Positions 17,510 through 26,317 of a stretch of DNA of 64,000 nt are shown here, piece after piece. The stretch is from DTYU01 sp040756575 (GTDB taxonomy: Bacteria > Bacillota > Desulfotomaculia > Desulfotomaculales > Ammonificaceae). The notes under the pieces were generated by a model. It was not told the DNA's origin and did no database searches. It saw only the letters and a program-made list of their open reading frames with translations. Position 1 is the stretch's first letter. Each line of letters begins with the position of its first letter. The DNA is taken from assembly GCA_040756575.1 (NCBI GenBank), contig JBFLYP010000001.1:260831-324830 (forward strand). The letters are read 5' to 3'. Made by a program: the position numbers and the translations under genes.

Positions 17510-18150
17510 TGCTCGAGCCGGTTCAACCGGTCGTTGCGGCCGACCACAACGAGAATGTCCCCCTCTTCGATCGCGTGGCGCGCTCCCGGGGAAATGATTA
17601 TATCATGCCCGCGGCGGATGGCTAACACAGTAACCCCGTACTTCATCCGGATTGCGGACTCGCCTATGGACTTTCCGACAAACTCCGGCGGGGCGATCAA
17701 CTCCATGATGCTGTAGTCGGGTGAAAGCTCGATTTGGTCGACGATATTCGCCGCCACCAGCGCCCGGGCCACCCGCACGCCCATGTCCCTTTCCGGAAAA
17801 ACCACCTTGTCGGCGCCGACCTTTGCCAGCACCCTCCCGTGAAGCTCGGTGCGCGCTTTTGCCACGACCGTTTTTACACCCATTTCCTTAAGCATGACGG
17901 TAACTAAGATATTGGCTTGCACATCCTCACCGATCGCCACGATCACAACATCGAAATTCCGGATCCCCAGCGACTTCAACGCATGTTCGTCCAGCGCGTC
18001 AACCTGTACGGCGTGCGTTACAATATCCATTACCGCGTTGACCTTGTCCGTGTTGACATCCACGGCCAGAACATCGTAACCCATCCGCGTCAAGGTCTCC
18101 GCAACACTGGTCCCGAACCGCCCCAGACCGATCACCGCGAACTGTTTCAT
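17506..18150 (-). CDS. ktrA: K+ uptake regulatory subunit, TrkA/KtrA family
   Basis: 214 residues. RCK_N Rossmann domain: AVIGLGRFGTSVAETL with the acidic residue in VLAVDVN that selects NAD(H). The C-terminal RCK_C (TrkA_C) domain is about 135-214. A single RCK_N/RCK_C pair is the KtrA architecture, not the doubled TrkA of E. coli. It is the cytoplasmic ring that gates the KtrB channel next to it in response to nucleotides. It lies 13 bases after the ktrB-like stop. Confidence 0.93.
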   Translation of the reverse strand: MKQFAVIGLGRFGTSVAETLTRMGYDVLAVDVNTDKVNAVMDIVTHAVQVDALDEHALKSLGIRNFDVVIVAIGEDVQANILVTVMLKEMGVKTVVAKARTELHGRVLAKVGADKVVFPERDMGVRVARALVAANIVDQIELSPDYSIMELIAPPEFVGKSIGESAIRMKYGVTVLAIRRGHDIIISPGARHAIEEGDILVVVGRNDRLNRLEQ

Positions 18151-18163
18151 TTCCTTTTTCCCC

Positions 18164-19531
18164 TTATCCTACAATAATTTGTTCCTCCGGATGCCGGAAA
18201 GCCGCCCGCCGCCGCTCCGCAAGCGCAAAGGCCACCGTCAGCGGCCCGAGCCTGCCGACAAACATCGTCATGATAATTACAACCCGTCCTACCGGGGTAA
18301 GCTCAGGCGTGATCCCCGTTGAGAGCCCAACCGTGCCGAAAGCTGAAACGGCCTCGAATAAAAGCCGGAGAAAATCCTTGTGCTCCACAACCAAAAGCAC
18401 CAGTAAAACGATGCTCAGCCAGCCGATCGCCAGGAGGAGGATCCCCATCCCTCGCAACACCTGACTGACCGGTATCCGGCGTCCGAAGACTTCGGTTCCT
18501 TCACGCCCTGCGGCCAGCGACAACACGGTCAAACTTAACAGGATAAACGTTGTGGTCTTGATTCCGCCGCCCGTAGAACCCGGTGAAGCCCCGATAAACA
18601 TGAGAAAACAAAGCCACAGTTGGGTAGCGGGGTTCAGCGCACCGATATCGACAGAGTTATAACCGGCTGTCCGGGGCGTAACCGACTGGAAGAAGGAGGC
18701 CAGCAGCTTTACCGGCCAGGAGAACCCGTGCAGTGTGTTTTCGTACTCAAGCACCAAAAAAACGATGAACCCGGCAAAAAGCAAGGCCGCAGTAGTAACC
18801 AGTGTCAGCTTGGCATGAAGTGACAGGCGCCGCCATTTTCGCTGCGTTGAAAGCTCCGCTATCACCGAAAAGCCTAAGCCGCCGATGATTATCGGCAGGG
18901 CGATGCCGAAGTTTACCACAGGGTCCGAAACATATCCGGTAATGCTTCTAAAATCTCCGAAGAGATCGAAGCCGGCATTGTTAAAGGCCGAGACGGCGTG
19001 AAAAAGCCCGTACCACAGGTTAAGCGGCCAGGCGTAATCCTTGGCAAGGCGGAGAATCAGGACAGCTGCAAAGAAGGCTTCAACTGTTACTGTGAAAAGA
19101 AGTACGTACCGCACCAGCCTGACGACCCCGGCCACATTCACCTGGCTCAGCGATTCGCGGATAAGAAGCCGTTCCTTTAAGCCTATCTGGCGCCCCAAAA
19201 GGATAGAAAAAACGGTGGCGCTGGTCATAATGCCTAAGCCGCCGACCTGGATCAAAATGAGGATGACCGCCTGACCGAAAGACGACCAGTAGGTCCCCGT
19301 ATCAACTACCACCAGGCCGGTTACGCATACCGCCGAAGTAGCAGTGAAAAGCGCCGTCAGAAAACCGGGGGAGACCCCGGTTTTCGCAGCCCAACCGGTA
19401 TTTAAAAGAAGCGTTCCGGCAAGAATGAGCCCAGCAAATCCCAAAACCAGTATTTTGGGGGGCGTAAGCCGAAAGCGCTGCCGCTGCTTCCTTTCAAACC
19501 GGCTGTGCCTCAATAAACTCGCTTCGTCCAT
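18164..19531 (-). CDS. ktrB: K+ uptake membrane subunit, TrkH/KtrB family
   Basis: 455 residues with the repeated membrane-pore-membrane pattern of TrkH/KtrB. Pore-loop segments include T-S-A-V-C-V-T-G-L, A-F-N-N-A-G-F-D, TPRTAGYNSVDIG and AFGTVGLSTGITP, each with the single selectivity glycine. It forms the K+ (probably Na+-coupled) channel that works with KtrA. The charged N-terminus H-S-R-F-E-R-K-Q-R-Q-R fits a cytoplasmic start. A 10-bp perfect hairpin lies just upstream. Confidence 0.94.
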   Translation of the reverse strand: MDEASLLRHSRFERKQRQRFRLTPPKILVLGFAGLILAGTLLLNTGWAAKTGVSPGFLTALFTATSAVCVTGLVVVDTGTYWSSFGQAVILILIQVGGLGIMTSATVFSILLGRQIGLKERLLIRESLSQVNVAGVVRLVRYVLLFTVTVEAFFAAVLILRLAKDYAWPLNLWYGLFHAVSAFNNAGFDLFGDFRSITGYVSDPVVNFGIALPIIIGGLGFSVIAELSTQRKWRRLSLHAKLTLVTTAALLFAGFIVFLVLEYENTLHGFSWPVKLLASFFQSVTPRTAGYNSVDIGALNPATQLWLCFLMFIGASPGSTGGGIKTTTFILLSLTVLSLAAGREGTEVFGRRIPVSQVLRGMGILLLAIGWLSIVLLVLLVVEHKDFLRLLFEAVSAFGTVGLSTGITPELTPVGRVVIIMTMFVGRLGPLTVAFALAERRRAAFRHPEEQIIVG

Positions 19532-19548
19532 TACCTTTTGAAGTAGTA

Positions 19549-19572
19549 AGCATGGTTGTTGTCAACCATGCT
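19549..19572. terminator. hairpin after rplT / before ktrB
   Basis: Perfect inverted repeat AGCATGGTTG / CAACCATGCT with a 4-base loop between rplT and ktrB. No T-tract follows on the minus strand, so it may limit rather than end transcription. Confidence 0.5.
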
Positions 19573-19611
19573 CAATGTCAACTGAAGATATTTCAGCGTA
19601 AAGCGTTCTTA

Positions 19612-19977
19612 TCAGCTCAGCTTGGCCTTAGCCATCTCAACCAAACGGCCGAAAGCCCGCTGGTCGTTCACCGCAATATCCGCGAGCACTTTCCGGTCAA
19701 TTTCAACCCCTGCCTGCTTAAGCCCGCTGATCAAGCGGCTGTAAGATAAACCGTTTTGCCTTGCGGCGGCGTTTATCCTCGTAATCCAAAGACGCCTGAA
19801 ATCCCGCTTTCTGGCCCGCCTGTCGCGGTAAGCATACATCAGGGACTTCATTACCTGCTGCTTGGCCACCCGGAACAGCTTGGACTTTGCTCCCCAATAA
19901 CCCCTGGCCAGTTTAAGTATCTTTTTATGCCGCCTCCGCTGAACTACGCTTGATTTTACCCGCGGCATAAGAGTCAC
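19612..19977 (-). CDS. rplT: 50S ribosomal protein L20
   Basis: 121 residues, starting M-T-L-M-P-R-V-K-S-S-V; the usual start is MPRVK at the fourth codon, so translation may begin at 19968. Conserved HKKILKLARGYWGAKSKLFR, ARKRDFRRLWITRINAAARQ and A-F-G-R-L-V-E. It binds 23S rRNA early in 50S assembly and, in Firmicutes, represses its own operon through the L20 leader found before infC. Confidence 0.97.
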   Translation of the reverse strand: MTLMPRVKSSVVQRRRHKKILKLARGYWGAKSKLFRVAKQQVMKSLMYAYRDRRARKRDFRRLWITRINAAARQNGLSYSRLISGLKQAGVEIDRKVLADIAVNDQRAFGRLVEMAKAKLS

Positions 19978-19992
19978 CTCCCGAAATTAACG

Positions 19993-20187
19993 TTAATACG
20001 GCAAAAGTCGCCTTACCTGAGCTGCATCCCCTGGAGTCAGAACGGTCTTATGTCGCAGGCGACGGGTACGTTTGCTCGGTTTCCCCTCCAATAGATGGCT
20101 CTTGTTAGGGTGCCACCCGACAATTTTACCGGTAGCCGTCTTTTTAAACCGCTTAGCTGCCCCCCGGTGAGTCTTGATCTTCGGCAA
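19993..20187 (-). CDS. rpmI: 50S ribosomal protein L35
   Basis: 64 residues: MPKIKTHRGAAKRFKKTATG, then H-L-L-E-G-K-P-S-K-R-T-R-R-L-R and the C-terminal D-A-A-Q-V-R-R-L-L-P-Y. Its start lies 35 bases inside the 3' end of infC, with AGGAGGAG just before the ATG, so the two genes overlap more than usual. Confidence 0.97.
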   Translation of the reverse strand: MPKIKTHRGAAKRFKKTATGKIVGWHPNKSHLLEGKPSKRTRRLRHKTVLTPGDAAQVRRLLPY

Positions 20188-20716
20188 TGCTGCTCCTCCT
20201 TTCGTGATCCGGCCTGGGGGCCAGAATCATAATCATGTTTCTGCCCTCGAGCTTCGGCGCCCGTTCTACCAGCGAAAAAGCCTCAAGCTCCGCCGCTAAC
20301 CGTTGTAAAAGCCTCTGCCCGATCTGGGGATGAATGATCTCCCGCCCGCGGAACATCAAGGTGACCTTTACTTTATCGCCATCTTTTAAAAAGCGCATCG
20401 CGTTGCGCGCTTTAACCTGAAAGTCGTGATCCTCAATATTGGGCCGGAGTTTGACCTCTTTGATATTAACGATCCGTTGCTTTTTGCGGGCTTCCTTGTC
20501 CCGCTTGCTCATTTCGTACTTGTACTTGCCGAAGTCCATTATCCGGCATACAGGCGGCTTGGCCTGTGTCGCAACCTCGACAAGATCAAGCTCTCGCTCT
20601 TCGGCGATACGTAGGGCCTCCCGGAACGGCACAATACCGATCTGGGTTCCGTCAACGTCAATCAGCCTCACCTCGCGAGCCCGGATCTCTTCGTTAATCC
20701 GAAAATCCTTGGTAAT
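20153..20716 (-). CDS. infC: translation initiation factor IF-3, ATT start
   Basis: 187 residues from an ATT codon at 20716-20714, with GGGAGGTG 8 bases upstream. This restores the conserved N-terminus TKDFRINEEIRAREVRLIDV; an ATG/GTG-only reading would begin 15 codons later at a GTG and lose it. Domains: IF3-N (about 15-85), linker K-R-D-K-E-A-R-K-K-Q-R, IF3-C (about 95-180, with VTLMFRGREIIHPQIG). IF-3 blocks premature subunit joining and rejects poor start codons. AUU starts on infC are a known autoregulatory device. The C-terminal R-S-S-I-A-E-D-Q-D-S-P-G-G-S is an extension overlapping rpmI. Confidence 0.95.
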   Translation of the reverse strand: MTKDFRINEEIRAREVRLIDVDGTQIGIVPFREALRIAEERELDLVEVATQAKPPVCRIMDFGKYKYEMSKRDKEARKKQRIVNIKEVKLRPNIEDHDFQVKARNAMRFLKDGDKVKVTLMFRGREIIHPQIGQRLLQRLAAELEAFSLVERAPKLEGRNMIMILAPRPDHERRSSIAEDQDSPGGS

Positions 20717-20870
20717 AACCTAAACACCTCCCGGGATTATCCACAACGAAAGGCGGGCATACCCACCCGCCTTGTTTTTTCGACATATCCTATACCATTC
20801 TTAACCTTACTGGCAGCACTTTGCGCCGTAAGGTGAGAAGCGGATGGCTTCTGCTTGTCGCCAAATCTTT
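20717..20870 (-). ncRNA. L20-type leader of infC-rpmI-rplT
   Basis: A leader of about 154 nt between a strong promoter and infC. On the minus strand it holds a hairpin with CCTTAC / GTAAGG closing GGC / GCC, a short hairpin GAAGC-CATCC-GCTTC, and a late stem AAGGCGGG / CCCGCCTT (20750-20773) placed as an attenuator before the ribosome site. Position and layout match the Firmicute L20 leader, in which L20 binding favours the terminator. The same stem reads as a better terminator on the plus strand (TTGTTTTTT follows), so the termination direction is uncertain. Nothing else is seen in 20906-21052. Confidence 0.68.
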
Positions 20871-20876
20871 GGCGGT

Positions 20877-20905
20877 ATTATAACACGGGTAACACAAGGC
20901 GTCAA
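20877..20905 (-). promoter_or_regulatory. sigma-A promoter of infC-rpmI-rplT
   Basis: Near-consensus on the minus strand: -35 TTGACG (20900-20905), 17-base spacer, -10 TATAAT (20877-20882). Confidence 0.88.
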
Positions 20906-21052
20906 CAAATTCCAAGGAACCGTGCTAATTTGAAGTACCAGCTGCGTGCAAGCGGTAGCCCCTACAAACGTATAACCGAAAGTTCCTCCGGGAGGGCGTT
21001 CCGGTTTTCCGGATCGACAGGTAACCCTTAAGTAAAAAGCAGCCGGTTTCCG

Positions 21053-22963
21053 TTAAACCCGCCTGGTTTTAATCTCTTCGAGGATCCTGTCTCGGATGAA
21101 GCCGGGAGTCATCGGGCCGAGGTCGCCCTCGGCGCGGTGGCGCACCGCGACGGTATGCTCGTTGGTTTCCCGGTCGCCGACCACCAGCATGTACGGAACC
21201 TTTTGCACCTGTGCCTCCCGGATCTTGTAGTTGACCTTCTCGTTCCGGGCATCAAGCTCCACCCGAATACTCGCCTCTTCAAGGAAGCGGGTCACTTCGG
21301 CTGCATAAGTTACGTGACGGTCGGCGATCGGCAACACCCGCGCTTGCACCGGCGCCAGCCAGACTGGAAAGGCTCCGGCAAAGTGTTCGGTTAAGATGGC
21401 GATGAACCGCTCAAGACTGCCGAAAACCACCCGGTGGAGCATGACCGGCCGGTGCCGCTGACCGTCTTCGCCGACATAGAAAAGTTCAAACTTCTCCGGC
21501 ATCAAAAAGTCGGCCTGAATGGTGCCGCACTGCCAGGTCCGTCCGAGGCAGTCCCGGAGATGGAAGTCTATCTTCGGCCCGTAAAAGGCACCGTCCCCTT
21601 CGTTTACCTTATACGGCATGCCCCGGGCATCAAGCGCTTCCCTTAGCGCTGTTGTGGCCAGTTCCCAAATAGCGTCGTCCCCCATCGCCTTCTCTGGTTT
21701 CGTAGAAAGCTCCACGTGGTAATCAAAGCCGAATACCGAACGGTAGAAGTATTCCACAATGTCTATAATCGCGAGTATCTCCGTTTTCACCTGGTCCTGC
21801 CGGCAAAAGATATGGGCATCGTCTTGGGTAAATGACCGCGCCCGCATTAGTCCGTGCAACACTCCCGACAGCTCATGGCGGTGGACAAGCCCCATCTCCG
21901 CCATCCGGATCGGAAGCTCGCGATAGGAGTGAACCCGCCGCTGGTAAAGCAAAATGCAGCCCGGACAGTTCATCGGCTTTATCGCGTACGGCTGCTCGTC
22001 AATAGTAGTGAAGTACATGTTCTCCTTGTAGTGGTCCCAGTGCCCGGAACGTTCCCACAGCTCCCGCCGCAGGAGGATGGGGGTCTTGATTTCCAGGTAT
22101 CCCCGGCGGCGGTGTTCTTCCCGCCAGAAGGACTCGAGTTCGTTGCGCAGGACCATTCCCTTCGGGTGGAAAAACGGGAATCCCGCGCCCTCTTCCCGCA
22201 CGCTGAAGAGATCGAGTTCTGCGCCGAGACGGCGGTGGTCACGGCGCTTGGCCTCTTCGAGCCGGTCCAGGTGTTCCTCTAAGAGGGACCTCTTGGGAAA
22301 GGAGGTCCCATAGATCCGCTGGAGCATCTTGTTGCGTTCGTCCCCGCGCCAGTAAGCGCCGGCCACGCTCAAGAGCTTGATCGCTTTGATATAGCCGGTT
22401 GACGGTACATGAGGCCCCGCGCACAGGTCAACGAATTCCCCCTGACGGTAACAGGAAATTACCGATTCCGGCGGGAGGTCGTCGATAATCTCTACTTTAT
22501 AACTCTCGCCCGCCGCGTCGAACAGCGCCCGCGCCTCCTCCCGAGAGAGCTCGAAGCGGGTAAGCGGCAGGTCCGCTTCGATTATCCGCTCCATTTCTGC
22601 CTCGATGCGCGCAAGGTCATCGGGGGTAAACGGTTCCGGTACGTCGAAATCGTAATAGAAACCGTCGCTGATTGCGGGGCCGATCGCCAGTTTGGCCGCG
22701 GGGTAAAGCCGTTTTACCGCCTGGGCAAGAATGTGGGCCGAACTGTGCCGGTAAACATCACGCCCGTTTTCATCGTCGAACGTCAAAAACTCTATCCGGG
22801 CTTCTTGCGGCAGCGGGGTTGCAAGGTCGACCACCTTGCCGTCCACCCGTGCAACCAGCGCTTCCTTCTGCAGCCTCCTGCCGAGTTCCTTAAGCACGTC
22901 TGCTGCAGTCGCACCGTCTGAAAAACTGCGCTTGCTGCCGTCAGGAAAAACAACTGAAACCAT
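21053..22963 (-). CDS. thrS: threonyl-tRNA synthetase
   Basis: 636 residues, normal length. TGS domain at 1-62, the second additional/editing domain with HSSAHILAQAVKRLYP (about 72-90) and later C-A-G-P-H-V-P-S-T-G, the class II catalytic core (about 245-535; motif 2 region HRHELSGVLHGLMRARSFTQ, zinc ligands including the Cys in PMNCPGCI), and the C-terminal anticodon domain (about 540-636). It charges tRNA-Thr and hydrolyses Ser-tRNA-Thr. It is controlled by the T-box leader directly upstream. Confidence 0.98.
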   Translation of the reverse strand: MVSVVFPDGSKRSFSDGATAADVLKELGRRLQKEALVARVDGKVVDLATPLPQEARIEFLTFDDENGRDVYRHSSAHILAQAVKRLYPAAKLAIGPAISDGFYYDFDVPEPFTPDDLARIEAEMERIIEADLPLTRFELSREEARALFDAAGESYKVEIIDDLPPESVISCYRQGEFVDLCAGPHVPSTGYIKAIKLLSVAGAYWRGDERNKMLQRIYGTSFPKRSLLEEHLDRLEEAKRRDHRRLGAELDLFSVREEGAGFPFFHPKGMVLRNELESFWREEHRRRGYLEIKTPILLRRELWERSGHWDHYKENMYFTTIDEQPYAIKPMNCPGCILLYQRRVHSYRELPIRMAEMGLVHRHELSGVLHGLMRARSFTQDDAHIFCRQDQVKTEILAIIDIVEYFYRSVFGFDYHVELSTKPEKAMGDDAIWELATTALREALDARGMPYKVNEGDGAFYGPKIDFHLRDCLGRTWQCGTIQADFLMPEKFELFYVGEDGQRHRPVMLHRVVFGSLERFIAILTEHFAGAFPVWLAPVQARVLPIADRHVTYAAEVTRFLEEASIRVELDARNEKVNYKIREAQVQKVPYMLVVGDRETNEHTVAVRHRAEGDLGPMTPGFIRDRILEEIKTRRV

Positions 22964-23065
22964 CTCAAACAGCCCCCCTCAAGCGCCTGCTGATTCTTTG
23001 CCGATGACTTGCTGCGTAAAAGTTCCCGTGGCGGATGCTAAACGCCGCGGGATTTCAATCGCAGA

Positions 23066-23412
23066 AAAGCCCGTCCCCGCCAGGGACGGGCTTCTGTACC
23101 CGCGGTTCCACCGTTTAAAAGAAAGGATAAAGCCTTCCTTTTCCTCTCAAGATGCGGATAACGGCCGCAACGGCCCAGCACTCCGGAGGCGCCTTTAAAA
23201 TTTACCCGGCATTTGCCGGACTTATAGAAAACCTGCGCCGCTGCGTCTTTTGATTACCTGCTGAGTGCTGGGAGGCTCCGGGAACGGTAGCCGGCTGCCC
23301 GGACACTACCCAGGGAGGATTCCAGCCGCGGCATCCCTTCTATTGTGTAATCCGTTGCAGGGCTATAGCCCCTTCCTTGCGTTTACAATGTTCGTTATCC
23401 CAAATCCAACCC
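23066..23412 (-). ncRNA. T-box riboswitch of thrS
   Basis: The conserved T-box core reads CGGTGGAACCGCGG on the minus strand (23100-23113). It is followed by the terminator stem AGCCCGTCCC / GGGACGGGCT (23083-23092 with 23068-23077) and TTTT. This is the standard antiterminator/terminator layout that uncharged tRNA controls. A Stem I-like region lies at about 23180-23350. A plausible ACC (Thr) specifier is at 23286-23288, in CCGGCTACCG on the minus strand; this codon assignment is tentative. The promoter is at 23419-23447. Confidence 0.92.
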
Positions 23413-23418
23413 GCATTT

Positions 23419-23447
23419 ACTATACTCAAAACCTAAAGCCCTGTCAA
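23419..23447 (-). promoter_or_regulatory. sigma-A promoter of the thrS T-box
   Basis: -35 TTGACA (23442-23447), 17-base spacer, -10 TATAGT (23419-23424) on the minus strand. The -35 lies inside the last codons of the upstream DUF445 gene. Confidence 0.88.
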
Positions 23448-24044
23448 CCGCAGCACCAGGATCGAAACTGCCTGCACACACCCGATTAAAAACCCGAGTA
23501 CCCCTCCCATAATTTCAATGTGCCGGATCTCTCGCGTAGCAACCTCAAACACAATTCTCTCCAAGTCCTCAAGGGGAAAAGCGTTCAGCTTCTCTTCGAT
23601 CAGCCGGGGCAGGTTAACCTCTCGTTTTAAAACGTCACCAAACGAGTCCACCAGCCAGTCCACTACGTATGGAAGACGCTCCCCCACCAGATCGCTCAGC
23701 GCTTCCGCAAGCGGACGCTTCACCGCCACCGGTACCCAACCCGGTATTTTTTCAAGCACCGCCTGACGGATTGTTTCCCTGACCAGCGTCACAATCCGTT
23801 CGGGCACGTCTCGGTCTTTCAGGTGGTGCAGAATGTCGTCAAGCGACAGGAGTTCCTTTTCGATGATCCGGCTGACACTGCGCGCCAGTTCATAACGCCG
23901 TTTGGGCAGAACGCCTTGCAGGGTAAACCGCCAAAAATGATAAGGTCTATAGGGTCGAAAAAGGAGCTTTACCGCGAGCAGGTTGGTGATCCAACCGATA
24001 AACGCCCCCACCACCGGCAAGAGAATGAGACTCACATAATGCAT
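23433..24044 (-). CDS. DUF445 family membrane protein
   Basis: 203 residues. An N-terminal membrane segment L-I-L-L-P-V-V-G-A-F-I-G-W-I-T-N-L-L-A-V leads into KLLFRPYRPYHFWRFTLQG and V-L-P-K-R-R-Y-E-L-A, which mark DUF445 (YheB/YjiN-type). A C-terminal hydrophobic helix (about 180-200) gives a hairpin topology with a helical soluble middle. Function is unknown; some relatives matter in sporulating Bacillus. The next gene upstream is hypE, with a 15-base gap. Its last codons contain the thrS promoter. Confidence 0.83.
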   Translation of the reverse strand: MHYVSLILLPVVGAFIGWITNLLAVKLLFRPYRPYHFWRFTLQGVLPKRRYELARSVSRIIEKELLSLDDILHHLKDRDVPERIVTLVRETIRQAVLEKIPGWVPVAVKRPLAEALSDLVGERLPYVVDWLVDSFGDVLKREVNLPRLIEEKLNAFPLEDLERIVFEVATREIRHIEIMGGVLGFLIGCVQAVSILVLRLTGL

Positions 24045-24059
24045 TGTAGGGCCCGGGAC

Positions 24060-25070
24060 CTAACAGATGCGCGGCAAAGGTGCACCTGCAAGCATATCGA
24101 GGGACTTTGTGCCGCCAAAGGCCGTCTTCAGATACAGGTTCCCCTTCCCTGCGCGTACCTCGCCGACAACCGCCGCGCTTTTACCGAGCGGGTGGGAGCG
24201 CATAACCTGTAACGCAGCTTCGACCACCGCCGGCGAAACCACCGCCATGAATTTCCCCTCGTTCGCAAGGTAAAGCGGATCAAGGCCTAAAAGCTCAGCC
24301 GCGCCTCTTACCTCGGAGCGCACGGGTACAGCCGCTTCTTCAATCGATATATCACACCCTGCGGCCATCGCTATTTCCTTCGCTGCGGTGGCCAACCCGC
24401 CGCGGGTGAGATCGCGCATAAGCTTAACCCCTGGCATAAGCCCCAACAGATCCTCAATAATGCCGTTCAGCGCCGCGCAGTCGCTCGCGATCTGGCCGGC
24501 AAACCCGAAACCTTCCCGCAGCGAAAGGACCGTCATCCCGTGCTCGCCAACACTACCGTTAATGAGAATCCTGTCCCCCGGTTCAATCCGGGCGTAGCCC
24601 AAGTCTACCCCATCCGGGATTACGCCGACGCCGGTCGTATTTATAAATATCCGGTCAAGGTTTCCACGCCCGACCACCTTGGTATCACCAGCGATTATTT
24701 CCACCTTCGCTTCCGTGCACGCGGCTGCCATCGAGGCCACAATTCTTTCGAGGTCGGCCAACGGCAGTCCCTCCTCGATCAGGAAGGAGGCCGTAAGATA
24801 AAGCGGCTTCGCGCCGGAAACCGCCAGGTCGTTTACCGTGCCGCAGACCGCAAGCTTCCCTATATCTCCACCAGGAAAGAAGAGCGGGCTTACCACGAAG
24901 GAATCAGTGCTTACCGCCAGACGCCCGCCGTTTACGTTAAAGGCTGCGGCATCGGTAAGACTCTTAAGCGTCTGGTTAGGGAAATACCGGAGGAAAAGAC
25001 CGGTGACAAGCTTGTGGGTGAGGGCCCCGCCGTCCCCGTGCGCTAAAAGTATCACATCATTCTCAGGCAT
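24060..25070 (-). CDS. hypE: hydrogenase maturation protein HypE
   Basis: 336 residues from ATG at 25070 (GGAGG 9 bases upstream); a start nine codons earlier has no ribosome site. M-P-E-N-D-V-I-L-L-A-H-G-D-G-G is the HypE start. DAAAFNVNGGRLAVSTDSFVV and A-V-C-G-T-V-N-D-L-A-V are the AIRS/PurM-like ATP-binding parts. The C-terminus P-L-P-R-I-C carries the invariant last cysteine that receives carbamoyl from HypF and is dehydrated to thiocyanate, the CN ligand donor for the [NiFe] site. Last gene of hypABFCDE. Confidence 0.97.
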   Translation of the reverse strand: MPENDVILLAHGDGGALTHKLVTGLFLRYFPNQTLKSLTDAAAFNVNGGRLAVSTDSFVVSPLFFPGGDIGKLAVCGTVNDLAVSGAKPLYLTASFLIEEGLPLADLERIVASMAAACTEAKVEIIAGDTKVVGRGNLDRIFINTTGVGVIPDGVDLGYARIEPGDRILINGSVGEHGMTVLSLREGFGFAGQIASDCAALNGIIEDLLGLMPGVKLMRDLTRGGLATAAKEIAMAAGCDISIEEAAVPVRSEVRGAAELLGLDPLYLANEGKFMAVVSPAVVEAALQVMRSHPLGKSAAVVGEVRAGKGNLYLKTAFGGTKSLDMLAGAPLPRIC

Positions 25071-25207
25071 CTGCTTCCGCCTCCATAAACGGTTCAATGG
25101 TTAGACAGTTCAAGTTCCGCGGTGAACCATAAGCATGAGGGACCTGAAATACCAACGTGTTCAGCATCCATAACCAGGCCGCCGCCGGTATCTTTGAGTC
25201 ACGCTTT

Positions 25208-26317
25208 TCACTTCATGTCTCGCTCGAATTGGTAGTAAGCGGCGCAAGCTCCCTCAGAAGACACCATGCACGGGCCTACCGGCCGCGTCGGCTTACAGAC
25301 CTTTGCAAAGAGGCAACAATCCCGCGGCGTAAGTTTACCCTTGAGTATCTCCCCGCAGGCGCAACCGGCGGGTACACGCGGCCTTACCTCCGGCAGCGTG
25401 AAGCGCTCTGCAGCATCAAACTCCTTGAAATCAGCCCCTAAACACATCCCGCTTTGCGGAATAACGCCGAAGCCCCGCCAGGAAGCATCGCAAACGTCAA
25501 AAACTTCTGCCATTTGCTGTTGCGCTGATCGGTTACCTTCTTCGCGCACCACGCGGGTGTAACCGTTTATTATGCCCGGTTGACCCCCGGCCATCATTTC
25601 CAGGATCAGTCTGATGGCGTCAAGGATGTCGTTTGTTTCAAAACCGGCGATTACCGAAGGCAGGCGGTATTTTTCCAAAAACGAATAAGCCCGGCGCCCG
25701 ATGATGGTGCTGACATGCCCAGGCAGGATGAAGCCGTCTATCTTCAGTTCGGGGTCGCTTAAAAGGGCTTCCATCGCTGGGGGCACCAACTTATGACTGG
25801 AAAAAACGGTAAAGTTTTTTAGGCCCCGCGCTTTGGCCTCCTTTATACTCAGCGCTACCGTCGGTGCGGTGGTCTCAAACCCTACACCCAAGAAAACCAC
25901 CTGTTTTTCGGGCCGTTCCGCCGCGTATAAAACCGCATCGCGGGGCGAGTAGAAAATCCGTACGTCGGCCCCTTCAGCCCGCTCCCGCTCGAGCGAGGAA
26001 CCGCTTCCCGGCACCCGCACCATATCTCCGAACGTACCGACGGTTACACCGGGCTGACGGGCGAAAGCCACCATCCGGTCAACATCGGCGTAATCCGTTA
26101 CACAAACCGGGCAGCCCGGCCCGCTCCGGAGGTCAATGTAATCGCCTAAAAGACTCCTCAGGCCCGCCCGCGAAATGGCCACGGTATGTGTACCGCAAAC
26201 CTCCATTATAACCGCACGCCGCCCGAGGATTTCGGCAACCCGGGCGGCAAGAGCGCGGACTTCCTTAATCAGCACCCGTGCTATCTCGGGATCCCGGAAT
26301 TTCGCTAATTCCTTCAT
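25208..26317 (-). CDS. hypD: hydrogenase maturation protein HypD
   Basis: 369 residues. Conserved CGTHT near 41, SGPGCPVCVT near 66-75, VGFETTAPT near 149, and a C-terminal cysteine-rich region (PAGCACGEILKGKLTPRDCC, then F-A-K-V-C-K-P) for the [4Fe-4S] cluster. HypD with HypC holds the Fe(CN)2CO fragment during assembly of the [NiFe] site. Its start lies 53 bases inside hypC, so the two are coupled. A 137-base gap without an evident gene separates it from hypE. Confidence 0.97.
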   Translation of the reverse strand: MKELAKFRDPEIARVLIKEVRALAARVAEILGRRAVIMEVCGTHTVAISRAGLRSLLGDYIDLRSGPGCPVCVTDYADVDRMVAFARQPGVTVGTFGDMVRVPGSGSSLERERAEGADVRIFYSPRDAVLYAAERPEKQVVFLGVGFETTAPTVALSIKEAKARGLKNFTVFSSHKLVPPAMEALLSDPELKIDGFILPGHVSTIIGRRAYSFLEKYRLPSVIAGFETNDILDAIRLILEMMAGGQPGIINGYTRVVREEGNRSAQQQMAEVFDVCDASWRGFGVIPQSGMCLGADFKEFDAAERFTLPEVRPRVPAGCACGEILKGKLTPRDCCLFAKVCKPTRPVGPCMVSSEGACAAYYQFERDMK

